From Pedobacter sp. ISL-64 (GTDB taxonomy: Bacteria; Bacteroidota; Bacteroidia; Sphingobacteriales; Sphingobacteriaceae): a stretch of DNA of 64,000 nucleotides. Below the pieces are notes generated by a model that saw only the letters and a program-made list of their open reading frames with translations, had not been told where the DNA came from and did no database searches. Shown here one piece after another: positions 28,457 through 36,770 of the stretch. Both the position numbers and the translations under genes were made by a program. The stretch lies in the NCBI RefSeq assembly GCF_018613605.1, contig NZ_JAGGPU010000023.1:1-64000 (forward strand), in the 5' to 3' direction. Each line of letters opens with the position of its first letter. Position 1 is the stretch's first letter.

Positions 28457-29653
28457 ATGAAAAAAATCAATTTAATTGCCGCATTACTCCTGCTTACGGG
28501 GGGTAGTTCATTTGCCCAAACCGCCAAGAAGCCAATGGCTCAGTTAATTAGCGATGAATTTAAATTCGCCGCTGACCAATATAAAGTACTTGCTAAAAAT
28601 ATACCCGAAGGTAAAACGCCTCAGAGTTTCGACAAAGGTAAATCTATAAACTACGATATTAAATGGTGGTGCAGCGGTTTTTATTCTGGCAGTTTGTGGT
28701 ACATATACGAACAAACTAAAGATCAGAACATTAAACGGGAGGCAGAAGCAGCCTTAAAAGTAATAGAGCCGAACCAAACTTATACCGGAAACCACGATTT
28801 GGGTTTTATGATGTATTGTAGTTTTGGAAATGCTTACCGCTTAACCGGCAAGCCAGAATATAAGGCTGTGATTCAGCGTTCGGCAGAATCTTTGGCTACG
28901 CGGTACCGCCCTGTCGTAAAATCTATCCAATCTTGGAACAAAAGCAAAATGTGGGAGTGCCCAGTAATTATAGATAATATGATGAATCTTGAAATGATGA
29001 ACTGGGTTAGTGATAATGGTGGAGATAAGAAGTATAAAGAAATTTCGGTTATCCATGCCAATACAGCTTTAAAGAACCATTTTCGCCCAGATTTCAGTTC
29101 TTTCCATGTAGTAGATTATAACCCTCAAACCGGAGCGGTAATTAGGAAGGCAACGTGGCAGGGCGCAGCAGACTGTTCGGCGTGGTCGCGTGGACAGGGT
29201 TGGGCTTTGTATGGCTATACTATGATGTACCGATTTACCAAAGATCCGGTCTATTTAAAACAGGCCAAAGGTATTGCGCACTTTATATTGAACCATCCAA
29301 ATTTACCTGCCGATAAAATTCCTTTCTGGGATTTCGATGCGCAGGGGATTCCATTTGCCAAACGCGATGCTTCTGCAGGCGCACTGATGGCTTCGGCATT
29401 GTTAGAGCTGGGTCAGTACACTTCGGGTAGCGAAAAAACAGCATTCAAATCTGCGGCCGAAACCATGATCTATTCGCTTTCGAGCAGTGCTTACCATGCT
29501 AAATTAGGTGAAAACGGTGGTTTTTTGTTGATGCACAGCACAGGCGCCTACCCGTTAAACAGCGAAATAGATGTACCTTTAATTTATGCCGATTATTATT
29601 ATTTGGAAGCATTGGCCAGGTATAAAAAATGGTATTTATCTCAGAACGATTGA
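28457..29653 (+). CDS. GH88 unsaturated glucuronyl hydrolase
   Basis: This enzyme removes the 4,5-unsaturated glucuronyl residue from oligosaccharides made by the PL8 lyase. About 398 residues start at ATG 28457, which opens a signal peptide (G-G-S-S-F-A-Q); the in-frame ATG at 28403 is less convincing. GH88 features are the alpha6/alpha6 barrel motif G-N-H-D-L-G-F-M-M-Y (Asp114) and I-I-D-N-M-M-N-L-E (Asp174), corresponding to the two catalytic aspartates of the family, plus A-D-C-S-A-W-S-R-G-Q-G-W-A and Y-Y-L-E-A-L-A-R near the C-terminus. The signal peptide places it in the periplasm. Confidence 0.93.
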   Translation: MKKINLIAALLLLTGGSSFAQTAKKPMAQLISDEFKFAADQYKVLAKNIPEGKTPQSFDKGKSINYDIKWWCSGFYSGSLWYIYEQTKDQNIKREAEAALKVIEPNQTYTGNHDLGFMMYCSFGNAYRLTGKPEYKAVIQRSAESLATRYRPVVKSIQSWNKSKMWECPVIIDNMMNLEMMNWVSDNGGDKKYKEISVIHANTALKNHFRPDFSSFHVVDYNPQTGAVIRKATWQGAADCSAWSRGQGWALYGYTMMYRFTKDPVYLKQAKGIAHFILNHPNLPADKIPFWDFDAQGIPFAKRDASAGALMASALLELGQYTSGSEKTAFKSAAETMIYSLSSSAYHAKLGENGGFLLMHSTGAYPLNSEIDVPLIYADYYYLEALARYKKWYLSQND

Positions 29654-29680
29654 TATATCTTTAAAAGATTTTATTTATAA

Positions 29681-29747
29681 TCGTCACCCTGAATTTATTT
29701 CAGGGTCTATTTGCATGAAAGATGCTGAAACGAGTTCAGCATGACGA
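29681..29747. repeat. REP-like element with two 8-bp hairpins
   Basis: Hairpin 1 is ACCCTGAA (29686-29693), loop TTTAT, TTCAGGGT (29699-29706). Hairpin 2 is ATGCTGAA (29722-29729), loop ACGAG, TTCAGCAT (29735-29742). The element is bounded by inverted TCGTCA and TGACGA. It sits 27 bases after the GH88 stop and might also stabilise or end that transcript. Confidence 0.65.
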
Positions 29748-29829
29748 TTTCGTAAGGGAAAGAAGCTAAAAATTGATTCCTGTAAAAGAATACAGATCGC
29801 TTAATCGGGTAAAATAGTAGCAGCTCACA

Positions 29830-30000
29830 TGCCACCTAGACCCGATTAAAGTGAACAAGAGCCCGATTTTTCATCGGGAGAAGTAAAACGGAAAGCGGGA
29901 AGAAACCTGAATCGAAGTGCAGGAACCTGCTCTCCAAATAATTAAAAATAACTTGAGCTTTGGTGTTAAACTCGCATAATAAAGAAAATGAAATATAAAC
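29830..30000 (+). repeat. Duplicated leader element, copy 1
   Basis: This segment is repeated at 30205-30368. It runs from TGCCACCTAGACCCGATT through AAAACGGAAAGCGGGAAG and CTCTCCAAATAATTAAAAA to a copy of the DUF2264 gene's first bases (ATGAAATATAAAC, 29988-30000). After that the frame here hits a stop within about 20 codons, so it is not a gene. It holds the hairpin CCCGAT, TTTTC, ATCGGG (29862-29878). Bases 30001-30204, between the copies, hold no supported gene. Confidence 0.7.
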
Positions 30001-30204
30001 CTATTGTTTATTCTGGAAATGAACGTTTAGTAATGCTTCGGATGCGGTAGTCCCGTTATTCGCTTTATCCCGATAGAAAACCTGTCAAACAAGCAAGTAC
30101 ACCAAAATATAACATAAACCGGTGCTTAAATCGGGATGCACGCTACTACCGGGTTTATGAACTGGGGCTTGTGCAAGGACTGTCAATAATAGTAATGCCC
30201 GCCG

Positions 30205-30368
30205 TGCCACCTAGACCCGATTGGAGTGGACATCCTGATCCTTCATCAGGATAAAACGGAAAGCGGGAAGAAACCTGAATTGTAGCACAGAAACCTGCTC
30301 TCCAAATAATTAAAAATAACCAGAGTGAGCCATCACACTCACATATATAATGATAATGAAATATAAAC
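30205..30368 (+). repeat. Duplicated leader element, copy 2, 5' region of DUF2264 gene
   Basis: The second copy runs into the true start of the DUF2264 gene at 30356. Its hairpin is CCTGAT, CCTTC, ATCAGG (30234-30250). Compared with copy 1, one C-G pair has become T-A on both sides, a compensatory change that preserves the stem. The conserved parts include the A-A-A-A-C-G-G-A-A-A-G-C-G-G-G-A-A-G block. Confidence 0.7.
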
Positions 30369-31579
30369 TGATTTTTTCTGCCCTGCTGATTTTTTCTCAG
30401 TTGGCAAACGCACAAAAGAAACCTGCAACAGGTGCCGAGGACCGTGCTTTTTGGGTTAAAACCTTAAACCGCATTGCCTACCCGGTGATCCATAACCTGG
30501 CCAATGAAACTTTAAAAAAGAACATGCCGCTAGAAAAAGCCCCTGGCTATGGCTTAAACGTAGCCAAAGTTACGTATCTCGAAGCCCTGGGCCGTACCAT
30601 TGCAGGAGTTGCGCCATGGTTGGCTTTGCCGGATGACAACTCTGCAGAAGGTAAGCTCAGAAAAACCATGCGCACCGAGCTTTTAAAAGCGCTGGCCAAT
30701 TCAGTAAATCCCGCAAGTCCTGATTATATCAGTTACCGCTCCGAAAATCAGCCTATTGTTGATGCCGCTTATGTAGCACATGCCTTTCTTCGGGCGCCAA
30801 ACGCACTCTGGGAGCCGCTTGATGAAATCACCAAAAAAAGGTTTATAGAAGAATTTAAATCGCTACGCACCAGAAGCGGTGCCTACAATAACTGGCTATT
30901 GTTTTCGGGCTTAACTGAAGGGTTTTTATTGAGCATTGGCGAGCAGTACGATCCTGCCCGTGTTCAATTCTCGATTAATAAAATGAAGGAATGGTATGTA
31001 GGCGATAGCTGGTACAGTGATGGCGAAAAATTTAGTATGGATTATTACAATTCTTATGTGATCCATCCCATGCTGGTTGATCTTTTGAAAGTTTTAGTTG
31101 ATAAAAAAAGAGCATCTCAGGCCGACTATGATATAGCCTTGAAAAGAATGGTACGTTATTCTGAATATCTGGAAAGAATTATTTCACCAGAAGGTACTTA
31201 TCCTGCCTATGGCCGTTCGATTACTTACCGTACAGCAGCCTTTCAGGCCCTGGCGCAAACAGCGCTAATGGAAAAACTGCCAGAATATGTAAAACCATCG
31301 CAAGTTCGTGGCGGCTTAACCGCGGTAATGCATAAACTGTACGATGGAAACCAGAATTTTGATGATAAAGGATGGTTGGTGCTTGGCTTTAACGGTCATC
31401 AACCGGAAGTGGCTGATACCTATACTTCTACAGGAAGTTTATACATGGCCACCTTAGGCTTTTTAACCTTGGGTTTACCTGCCGATAATAAATTTTGGAC
31501 AGATGCACCCGCACCATGGACCAGTTTGAAAGCCTGGAGCGGAGAAACCATAAAAAAGGATTATAAAGTTGAGTATTAA
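30356..31579 (+). CDS. DUF2264 family protein (GH154-type, probable beta-glucuronidase)
   Basis: A secreted protein of about 407 residues starts at ATG 30356 (signal peptide M-K-Y-K-L-I-F-S-A-L-L, cleavage near A-N-A-Q); ATG 30350 is two codons earlier. Aromatic and W-rich helical repeats fit the alpha/alpha barrel of DUF2264. Motifs include L-E-A-L-G-R-T-I-A-G-V-A-P-W (about 75), Y-N-N-W-L-L-F-S, W-Y-S-D-G-E-K-F-S-M-D-Y-Y-N-S-Y and Y-P-A-Y-G-R-S-I-T-Y-R. As I recall, this family is CAZy GH154, with beta-glucuronidase activity reported; I did not verify that. Its place between GH88 and KduI fits a role on uronic-acid oligosaccharides. Confidence 0.85.
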   Translation: MKYKLIFSALLIFSQLANAQKKPATGAEDRAFWVKTLNRIAYPVIHNLANETLKKNMPLEKAPGYGLNVAKVTYLEALGRTIAGVAPWLALPDDNSAEGKLRKTMRTELLKALANSVNPASPDYISYRSENQPIVDAAYVAHAFLRAPNALWEPLDEITKKRFIEEFKSLRTRSGAYNNWLLFSGLTEGFLLSIGEQYDPARVQFSINKMKEWYVGDSWYSDGEKFSMDYYNSYVIHPMLVDLLKVLVDKKRASQADYDIALKRMVRYSEYLERIISPEGTYPAYGRSITYRTAAFQALAQTALMEKLPEYVKPSQVRGGLTAVMHKLYDGNQNFDDKGWLVLGFNGHQPEVADTYTSTGSLYMATLGFLTLGLPADNKFWTDAPAPWTSLKAWSGETIKKDYKVEY

Positions 31580-31665
31580 TACAAATAATAAGTATCGTAT
31601 AAATATATTTGCGGATAGGATCTGATATCGGTTCAGGCCTTATCGCAAAACTCAATTTTTAACCA

Positions 31666-32505
31666 ATGAACAAATTCGAAAGCCGTTACGCGCAAAGCCC
31701 TAAAGAAGTTAAACAAATGGATACCGCAGCTTTGCGGGATAATTTCCTGATCGAAAACGTATTTGAGGCCAACCAGGTAAACCTAACTTTATCTCATTTT
31801 GATAGATATATTGTTGGGGGTGCAATGCCTGTTGATCAGAAAATAGCACTTCCAAACCCTGGTGATTTAAAAGCGACCTATTTTTTAGAACGTAGGGAAC
31901 TGGGTATTATCAATGTAGGTGGAAAAGCAATCGTTACTGCTGACGGCGAAAAATACGAATTGGATTATAAAGAGGCTTTATACATTGGTAAAGGTACAAA
32001 AGAAGTATTTTTTGAATCTGTCACACCTGGTGAGGCGGCTAAATTATACATCAATTCTGCTCCTGCCCACCACACTTATCCTAACAAAAAAGTAAGCAAA
32101 GCGGAAGCAGAGATTGTAGAATTGGGCACGCCTGAAACCGCAAACCATAGAATAATCAATAAGTTGTTGGTGAACAGTGTTTTGCCGACCTGTCAATTGC
32201 AAATGGGTATGACGGAACTAAAATCGGGCAGTGTTTGGAATACCATGCCGGCACATACACATGATAGGAGGATGGAAGCTTATTTCTATTTCGAAGTTCC
32301 AAAAGGTCAGAGTGTTTGCCATTTTATGGGCCAGCCACAAGAAACCCGTCACATTTGGATGCAAAGTGATCAGGCGGTAATCTCGCCAAACTGGTCTATC
32401 CACTCAGGCGCAGGTACAAGCAACTATACCTTTATTTGGGGCATGGCTGGCGAGAATTTAGATTATGGTGATATGGATCACTGTGCCATCACCGAATTGA
32501 AATAA
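31666..32505 (+). CDS. kduI: 5-keto-4-deoxyuronate isomerase KduI
   Basis: This cytoplasmic enzyme isomerises 5-keto-4-deoxyuronate (from the unsaturated uronate) to 2,5-diketo-3-deoxygluconate. The 279 residues match the double cupin KduI family in length. The zinc-site region P-A-H-T-H-D-R-R-M-E-A-Y-F-Y-F-E (about 197-212) and Q-A-V-I-S-P-N-W-S-I-H-S-G are clear. The start M-N-K-F-E-S-R-Y-A is typical. It sits 86 bases after the DUF2264 gene and before KduD, the pathway order. Confidence 0.97.
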   Translation: MNKFESRYAQSPKEVKQMDTAALRDNFLIENVFEANQVNLTLSHFDRYIVGGAMPVDQKIALPNPGDLKATYFLERRELGIINVGGKAIVTADGEKYELDYKEALYIGKGTKEVFFESVTPGEAAKLYINSAPAHHTYPNKKVSKAEAEIVELGTPETANHRIINKLLVNSVLPTCQLQMGMTELKSGSVWNTMPAHTHDRRMEAYFYFEVPKGQSVCHFMGQPQETRHIWMQSDQAVISPNWSIHSGAGTSNYTFIWGMAGENLDYGDMDHCAITELK

Positions 32506-32529
32506 ATTACATCGTCATCGCAACTACAT

Positions 32530-32548
32530 TACCGATTTTTCATCGGTA
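32530..32548 (+). other. Intercistronic hairpin between kduI and kduD
   Basis: A 7-bp stem TACCGAT, loop TTTTC, ATCGGTA has the same loop and near-same stem as the hairpin at 29862-29878 (CCCGAT/ATCGGG), again with both arms changed together. No T run follows, so it is not a terminator. Confidence 0.5.
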
Positions 32549-32589
32549 GCGGAATGGAGCGGTCTTAAATGCATCATAGAATAAAGAAC

Positions 32590-33354
32590 ATGTCTAACAT
32601 ATTTAATTTAGCAGGTAAAACTGCATTAGTTACCGGTTGTAAAAGAGGAATAGGAAAAGCAATGGCTTTAGCTTTGGCCGAAGCAGGTGCCGATATTATC
32701 GGTGTTTCTGCCAGTCTTGAATTACAAGGTAGCACTATAGAAAAAGAAGTTTTAGCACTGGGTAGAAAGTTTTATGCTTACCAGTGCGATTTTGGTAAAC
32801 GCGAAAATACCCTGGCTTTTGCTGCGCAGGTAAAGGCCGATCATCCCGTTATCGACATTTTAGTAAATAACGCCGGAACGATTTTACGTCAGCCGATTGC
32901 TGAGCATTCGGATGAGTATTGGGACGAAGTAATTGCGGTAAACCAAACTGCACCATTTATTTTAACCCGCGAAATCGGAAGGGAAATGATTGCCAGAGGT
33001 AGCGGAAAAGTAATTTTTACGGCATCCTTACTGTCATTCCAAGGTGGAATTACTGTTCCCGGTTATGCGGCAAGTAAAGGTGCAATTGCATCTTTAACCA
33101 AAGCTTTCGCAAACGAGTGGGCTTCAAAAGGCGTAAATGTAAATGCGATTGCTCCTGGTTATATCGCAACTGATAATACTTCAGCTTTACGTGAAGATCA
33201 GGATAGAAGCACTTCTATTTTATCGCGTATTCCTGCCGGAAGATGGGGAACACCAGAAGATTTTAAAGGGCCTACATTATTTCTGGCCTCACCTGCCAGC
33301 GATTATGTTCATGGGACAATTTTGACCGTTGATGGTGGTTGGATGGGAAGGTAG
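32590..33354 (+). CDS. kduD: 2-deoxy-D-gluconate 3-dehydrogenase KduD (SDR)
   Basis: This short-chain dehydrogenase reduces 2,5-diketo-3-deoxygluconate to 2-keto-3-deoxygluconate with NAD(P)H. About 254 residues start at ATG 32590 (M-S-N-I-F-N-L-A-G-K-T-A-L-V-T-G); the in-frame ATG at 32569 adds seven unlike residues. The Rossmann motif T-G-C-K-R-G-I-G-K-A, N-N-A-G-T and the active-site Y-A-A-S-K are present. It is the last gene of PUL 1, followed by a terminator. The next pathway steps (2-keto-3-deoxygluconate kinase and KDPG aldolase) are not in the window. Confidence 0.93.
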   Translation: MSNIFNLAGKTALVTGCKRGIGKAMALALAEAGADIIGVSASLELQGSTIEKEVLALGRKFYAYQCDFGKRENTLAFAAQVKADHPVIDILVNNAGTILRQPIAEHSDEYWDEVIAVNQTAPFILTREIGREMIARGSGKVIFTASLLSFQGGITVPGYAASKGAIASLTKAFANEWASKGVNVNAIAPGYIATDNTSALREDQDRSTSILSRIPAGRWGTPEDFKGPTLFLASPASDYVHGTILTVDGGWMGR

Positions 33355-33356
33355 GT

Positions 33357-33543
33357 TAGTCCGTAGTCTGGAGTCTTTAGTCCTTAGTCGATGATTCAAG
33401 GGGAATAAACCTCGCAGGTTTTTAAAACCTGCGAGGTTTTTTTATGCACCTTGGACTCCAAACGCTTAACGCCAAACTTTTTAAAACCTGCGAGGTTTTT
33501 ATACGCCCAGGACTAAAGACTTCGGACTTATGACTGTGGACTA
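33357..33543. repeat. Long imperfect inverted repeat around the terminator
   Basis: The left arm 33357-33383 (TAGTCCGTAGTCTGG and on) is nearly complementary to the right arm 33510-33543 (GGACTAAAGACTTCGG and on). The right arm runs into the stop codon of the carbonic anhydrase gene. Between the arms are the terminator at 33407 and a second copy of its AAAACCTGCGAGGTTTTT half (about 33482-33500). Confidence 0.55.
33407..33443 (+). terminator. Terminator at the end of PUL 1
   Basis: A strong stem pairs AACCTCGCAGG-TTTT with AAAA-CCTGCGAGGTT and is followed by T residues. It lies 53 bases after the kduD stop and can act for the convergent carbonic anhydrase gene too, because A and T runs flank both sides. 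Confidence 0.85.
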
Positions 33544-34167
33544 ATAAAGGTTATAAATCTCCTTAATATCTTTCAAAATCTTTTCGAAATCGATCTTCAG
33601 GTCAATTAAGCGACCCGTGTGGATATCAAATACCCAACCGTGAACGGTTAATCCACGATTTGAAATAGCTTCCTGAACTGCTGCTGTTTTTAACAGGTTT
33701 ACACATTGCTCCTGAACATTAAGCTCTACCAATCTGTTATAACGAAGACTTTCATCTTCAATGGCATTCAGTTCGTCTTTATGGATGCGGTATACATCGC
33801 GAATGTTTCTTAACCAGGGGTTTAATATGCCCAAATCTGCAGGCTGCATGGCTGCTTTAACGCCTCCACAATTGTAATGGCCGCAAACCACAATATGGTT
33901 AACTTTTAAATGGCGCACGGCGTAATTTAAAACCGTCATCACACTCAGATCCACGTTGTTTACCAGGTTGGCTACATTCCGGTGAACAAAAGCCTGCCCT
34001 GGTTGTATACCCATTAAATCTTCTGCCGTAACACGGCTATCTGAACAGCCGATGTACAAAAACTCAGGGCTTTGGCCTTTCGATAATTCAGTAAAATAAT
34101 CAGGGTTGATGGCCAGTTTTTCGGCGATCCATTTTTCGTTGTTCTTAAAAACTTCTTCTACATTCAT
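33541..34167 (-). CDS. can: Beta-class carbonic anhydrase
   Basis: This zinc enzyme interconverts CO2 and bicarbonate in the cytoplasm. The 208 residues carry the beta-class signature: C-S-D-S-R-V (Cys41, Asp43, Arg45) and G-H-Y-N-C-G-G (His97, Cys100), which give the Zn ligands and the Asp-Arg dyad. The length is normal and no signal peptide is present. It is convergent with PUL 1, with its stop inside the right arm of the inverted repeat. Confidence 0.95.
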   Translation of the reverse strand: MNVEEVFKNNEKWIAEKLAINPDYFTELSKGQSPEFLYIGCSDSRVTAEDLMGIQPGQAFVHRNVANLVNNVDLSVMTVLNYAVRHLKVNHIVVCGHYNCGGVKAAMQPADLGILNPWLRNIRDVYRIHKDELNAIEDESLRYNRLVELNVQEQCVNLLKTAAVQEAISNRGLTVHGWVFDIHTGRLIDLKIDFEKILKDIKEIYNLY

Positions 34168-34314
34168 GCTTTTGCTTTAAATAGAATTTAGGGATATGTT
34201 GTATTGATAAATTGGCATTTATTGCGCCATAAAACTAAAAAAAGATTCTCTCATTTCGGTAAGTTCTTCTTCTTCTCTTTCGTTAGCTAACTAACAACTT
34301 TTTCTGTTAAATGT

Positions 34315-34974
34315 TTAGTGGTTTGAGAGGTATTGTGGAAGGAAACACGCTACAAATAGTATAAATGTAATAAAGGCTGTGAAAAATAAAAAAGGTTTAA
34401 GGCCAGCGGTACTACCACTATTCTTTAATATCAGTTGTCTGGCTACGTCTGAAGTGAGCAATGATACGCAGATTAAAAATACGAAAGCAAGCGCTAAGCC
34501 AACACCAATTCCGAATATTTCTGTCTCTTTTCTGGTGTAAAATATGTTGAAAAAATCGGATAGGAAAAGTAAGTTCCAGATCACCACGATACCTGCGGCA
34601 ATTGGAATTTTAATCGGGAAACCAGTTTGAGCCTGAAGCTGGCTGATCTCCTGCTCAATGTAATTTGGGGTAGGTTCGGTATAATTAAGAAAACCGGTTT
34701 GTATGATCTCTGCCATCCGCTCCTCTGCATTTCCCAGAAAGGTAAAGAAGATGTCTTTATTGTATTTTTCAACTCGGTGGGTAATCCTGATTGAACTACC
34801 TAATATAGAAGTGTGGGGAGTAATGGCGATAATATCTGAGCGTCTAAAAACAAAATTACCCCTGATGGATGCATTAAGTTCGAGTTTAAATTCGCTTATT
34901 TTTAAAGTGGCAAAAGGCCAGGTTGCCTTAAAGCCGCCTATTCTAACGCCACCTGTTTCTTCAAATGTATTCAT
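34315..34974 (-). CDS. Membrane protein with N-terminal PH-like region, unknown function
   Basis: No family is recognised with confidence. The 219 residues have a soluble beta-rich N-terminal half (about 8-95; L-K-I-S-E-F-K-L-E-L, I-R-G-N-F-V-F-R-R-S-D-I-I-A-I, I-R-I-T-H-R-V) that looks like a bacterial PH-type domain. Three hydrophobic segments follow at about 123-142, 150-172 and 190-215. It stands alone on the minus strand. Confidence 0.65.
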   Translation of the reverse strand: MNTFEETGGVRIGGFKATWPFATLKISEFKLELNASIRGNFVFRRSDIIAITPHTSILGSSIRITHRVEKYNKDIFFTFLGNAEERMAEIIQTGFLNYTEPTPNYIEQEISQLQAQTGFPIKIPIAAGIVVIWNLLFLSDFFNIFYTRKETEIFGIGVGLALAFVFLICVSLLTSDVARQLILKNSGSTAGLKPFLFFTAFITFILFVACFLPQYLSNH

Positions 34975-35120
34975 TTATCGAGCAATTAATCTGTTCGAAT
35001 ATATCCCATTTAATCTGATTTTTTATAGTCTTGATTAAATTTATATATGAAGAAAAATAAAAGTCAATATCAATCACCGTTATTGTTTAACTGGGATTAA
35101 TATTGACTTTAAAAATGTTT

Positions 35121-35729
35121 TTAACTGGCAACAGCTACCGCATTCTTGTTAATGTGGTTAGGCAGTTCTTCAAGTGTGTATAAGTTAACCAACGATTCTC
35201 TTAATACATTTTTAGCATCGTACCACATGTTTTCTTGGGTAAAATGACAAACGCCATTGGTTAGCTCGGTAATAATTGCACCAATTAAGGTTGCAAAATG
35301 ATTTTCGAAAACATCGCCAGAATGATATTTTAAAGAAAATACTTTGTTATAATTTTGAAGCTGAGCTTCAACCTCTGCGCTCAGTTTTATAGGTTTTGCA
35401 ACCTTTCTTTTTTTCTTTTTAAATAATCCCAATATCTTTTGTACAAAACTCTGCTTGATGATTTTGTCTTTAAAGAGCTTTTTCTTGTACTCCTTAAGGT
35501 CGAATGATTTAAGGGATACGCCAAAATTTAGTTTTAGGTTATTCTCGTTAAATATTTCCAAACTGGGTTTGTCCCATTTGAAAACGATTGGCAAGTTTCC
35601 ATTCGGGTTTCTGAATGAAAAAGAGGAGTTAATATCCAGAACATTTTCATGCTCATTTAAACGTTTTAAAATTGTTGGGATAAGATCGTCTGTTAATGAA
35701 TTGGTGTAGATGTTTATATAAGCACTCAT
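35121..35729 (-). CDS. Hypothetical protein
   Basis: No family is recognised. The 202-residue protein has no signal peptide or membrane segment. A basic central patch (about 104-118, K-K-K-K-R-K and neighbours) joins a beta-rich N-terminal part (S-F-R-N-P-N-G-N-L-P-I-V-F-K-W) to a helical C-terminal part (F-E-N-H-F-A-T-L-I-G-A-I-I-T-E-L). Coding is supported by length and consistent codon use. No neighbour gives a functional hint. Confidence 0.6.
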   Translation of the reverse strand: MSAYINIYTNSLTDDLIPTILKRLNEHENVLDINSSFSFRNPNGNLPIVFKWDKPSLEIFNENNLKLNFGVSLKSFDLKEYKKKLFKDKIIKQSFVQKILGLFKKKKRKVAKPIKLSAEVEAQLQNYNKVFSLKYHSGDVFENHFATLIGAIITELTNGVCHFTQENMWYDAKNVLRESLVNLYTLEELPNHINKNAVAVAS

Positions 35730-36050
35730 GTTTAATTAAGATTAGCTGAAATCAATTATCGCAAATGGGCAATTGCCATAGGCTTTATTAAATGATAGTA
35801 AGGATATCATTATATTGTAGAGTGATCCATTTTAAATAGATTTGGCTCCTCAATATCGATTAACTTGGAAATCTTAAGGTGAATTGGCGGTTGTAGTTTT
35901 TCATTTGTATATGTTTGTTTTTGTGTGGCATTATTTTCAGTGGATGCGTTTTTTTTAATTTCAATTACTTAAACGAATCAAAACGCTGAAACGTTACAGT
36001 TAATTTTTTTTAATAGCCCTTAAGCAATAATTATACCACAAATACGTTGA
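35730..36050. other. Intergenic region without recognised features
   Basis: AT-rich DNA between two minus-strand genes. A TAnnTTTG word on the plus strand (near 35836) has no gene ahead of it, so I do not call it a promoter. I see no gene or hairpin. Confidence 0.4.
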
Positions 36051-36692
36051 TTATTTTAATCTTTCGAGCAGCGTTTTCATGTTGGTTAGCTGTAGGATGT
36101 TTTTAAATTCGGGCGTATCAAAACCACCTTTATCTATCACCTGCTTTAAGCTTCTGTTAAAGCTTCTTACGGAGATGCCCAGGTAGGCAGCCATGTCTTC
36201 TTTTGAGATGGAGATATGCTCATCAGCCTGCAGTTTGAGTAATTTTAAAAGTGCATATTCTAAGGTATATAGCTGTTGGAAGGATGCCCGTGTACTGGTT
36301 TGTATAATTCTGGTAGACAGTTCCTGGAGTAAGATTGTAGTAAATTCGCTACTTTTATTAATTAAGGAAAGGAATAAATGGTCAGGGATAACATAGGCTG
36401 TAACATCACTTATTGCGGCTACGTTGCACAAACAATCAATCTTTTTTAAAGCTTCTAATTCGCCAACCACTTCGCCTTTGCCTAAAAATTCGATAATAAA
36501 GTCCTTGCCGTTTTCTTCAGAGATGAAACACTTGCTTATTCCATCTTTAATGATGTAAATGTTGCTTATTTTTCCTCCCTGTTCAATAAATCTATAACCT
36601 GCTTTAAAGTTTTTAAGTGTAATGGTTCCTCCTTCACTTTCGGTACAGAAACGTTCGATAAAGGATAAGAAAGTAAGATTGGTCCGTAGCAT
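36051..36692 (-). CDS. Crp/Fnr-family transcriptional regulator
   Basis: The 213 residues carry an N-terminal cyclic-nucleotide-binding-type fold (about 25-125: F-K-A-G-Y-R-F-I-E-Q-G-G, Y-I-I-K-D-G, G-E-V-V-G-E-L) and a C-terminal winged helix (about 150-195: I-S-K-E-D-M-A-A-Y-L-G-I-S-V-R-S-F-N-R-S-L). The cAMP-binding Arg-Ser pair of true Crp is not evident, so another ligand or none is likely. It is divergent from the HAD/acetyltransferase operon, with a palindrome between them. Confidence 0.88.
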   Translation of the reverse strand: MLRTNLTFLSFIERFCTESEGGTITLKNFKAGYRFIEQGGKISNIYIIKDGISKCFISEENGKDFIIEFLGKGEVVGELEALKKIDCLCNVAAISDVTAYVIPDHLFLSLINKSSEFTTILLQELSTRIIQTSTRASFQQLYTLEYALLKLLKLQADEHISISKEDMAAYLGISVRSFNRSLKQVIDKGGFDTPEFKNILQLTNMKTLLERLK

Positions 36693-36703
36693 ATTTTTCA
36701 GTC

Positions 36704-36717
36704 AGGACAAATGTCCT
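36704..36717. promoter_or_regulatory. Candidate Crp/Fnr operator
   Basis: AGGACA-AA-TGTCCT is an inverted repeat with 6-bp arms and a 2-base centre. It lies 12 bases upstream of the Crp/Fnr start and 23 bases upstream of the plus-strand -7-like element at 36740, as expected for a regulator that controls itself and the divergent operon. Confidence 0.5.
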
Positions 36718-36739
36718 TTTTTAGCAGTCTTAGTTGCGT

Positions 36740-36747
36740 TACTTTTG
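36740..36747 (+). promoter_or_regulatory. Candidate -7 element of the HAD/acetyltransferase operon
   Basis: TACTTTTG matches TAnnTTTG and lies 23 bases before the HAD start at 36771. The operator-like palindrome just upstream covers the -33 zone. Confidence 0.45.
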
Positions 36748-36770
36748 TCGCATTAAAAGTAAGCATAACC

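Noticed and set aside
29988..30050. Possible short gene starting at the duplicated ATGAAATATAAAC
   Set aside because: It stops after about 20 codons and is explained as the duplicated 5' end of the DUF2264 gene.
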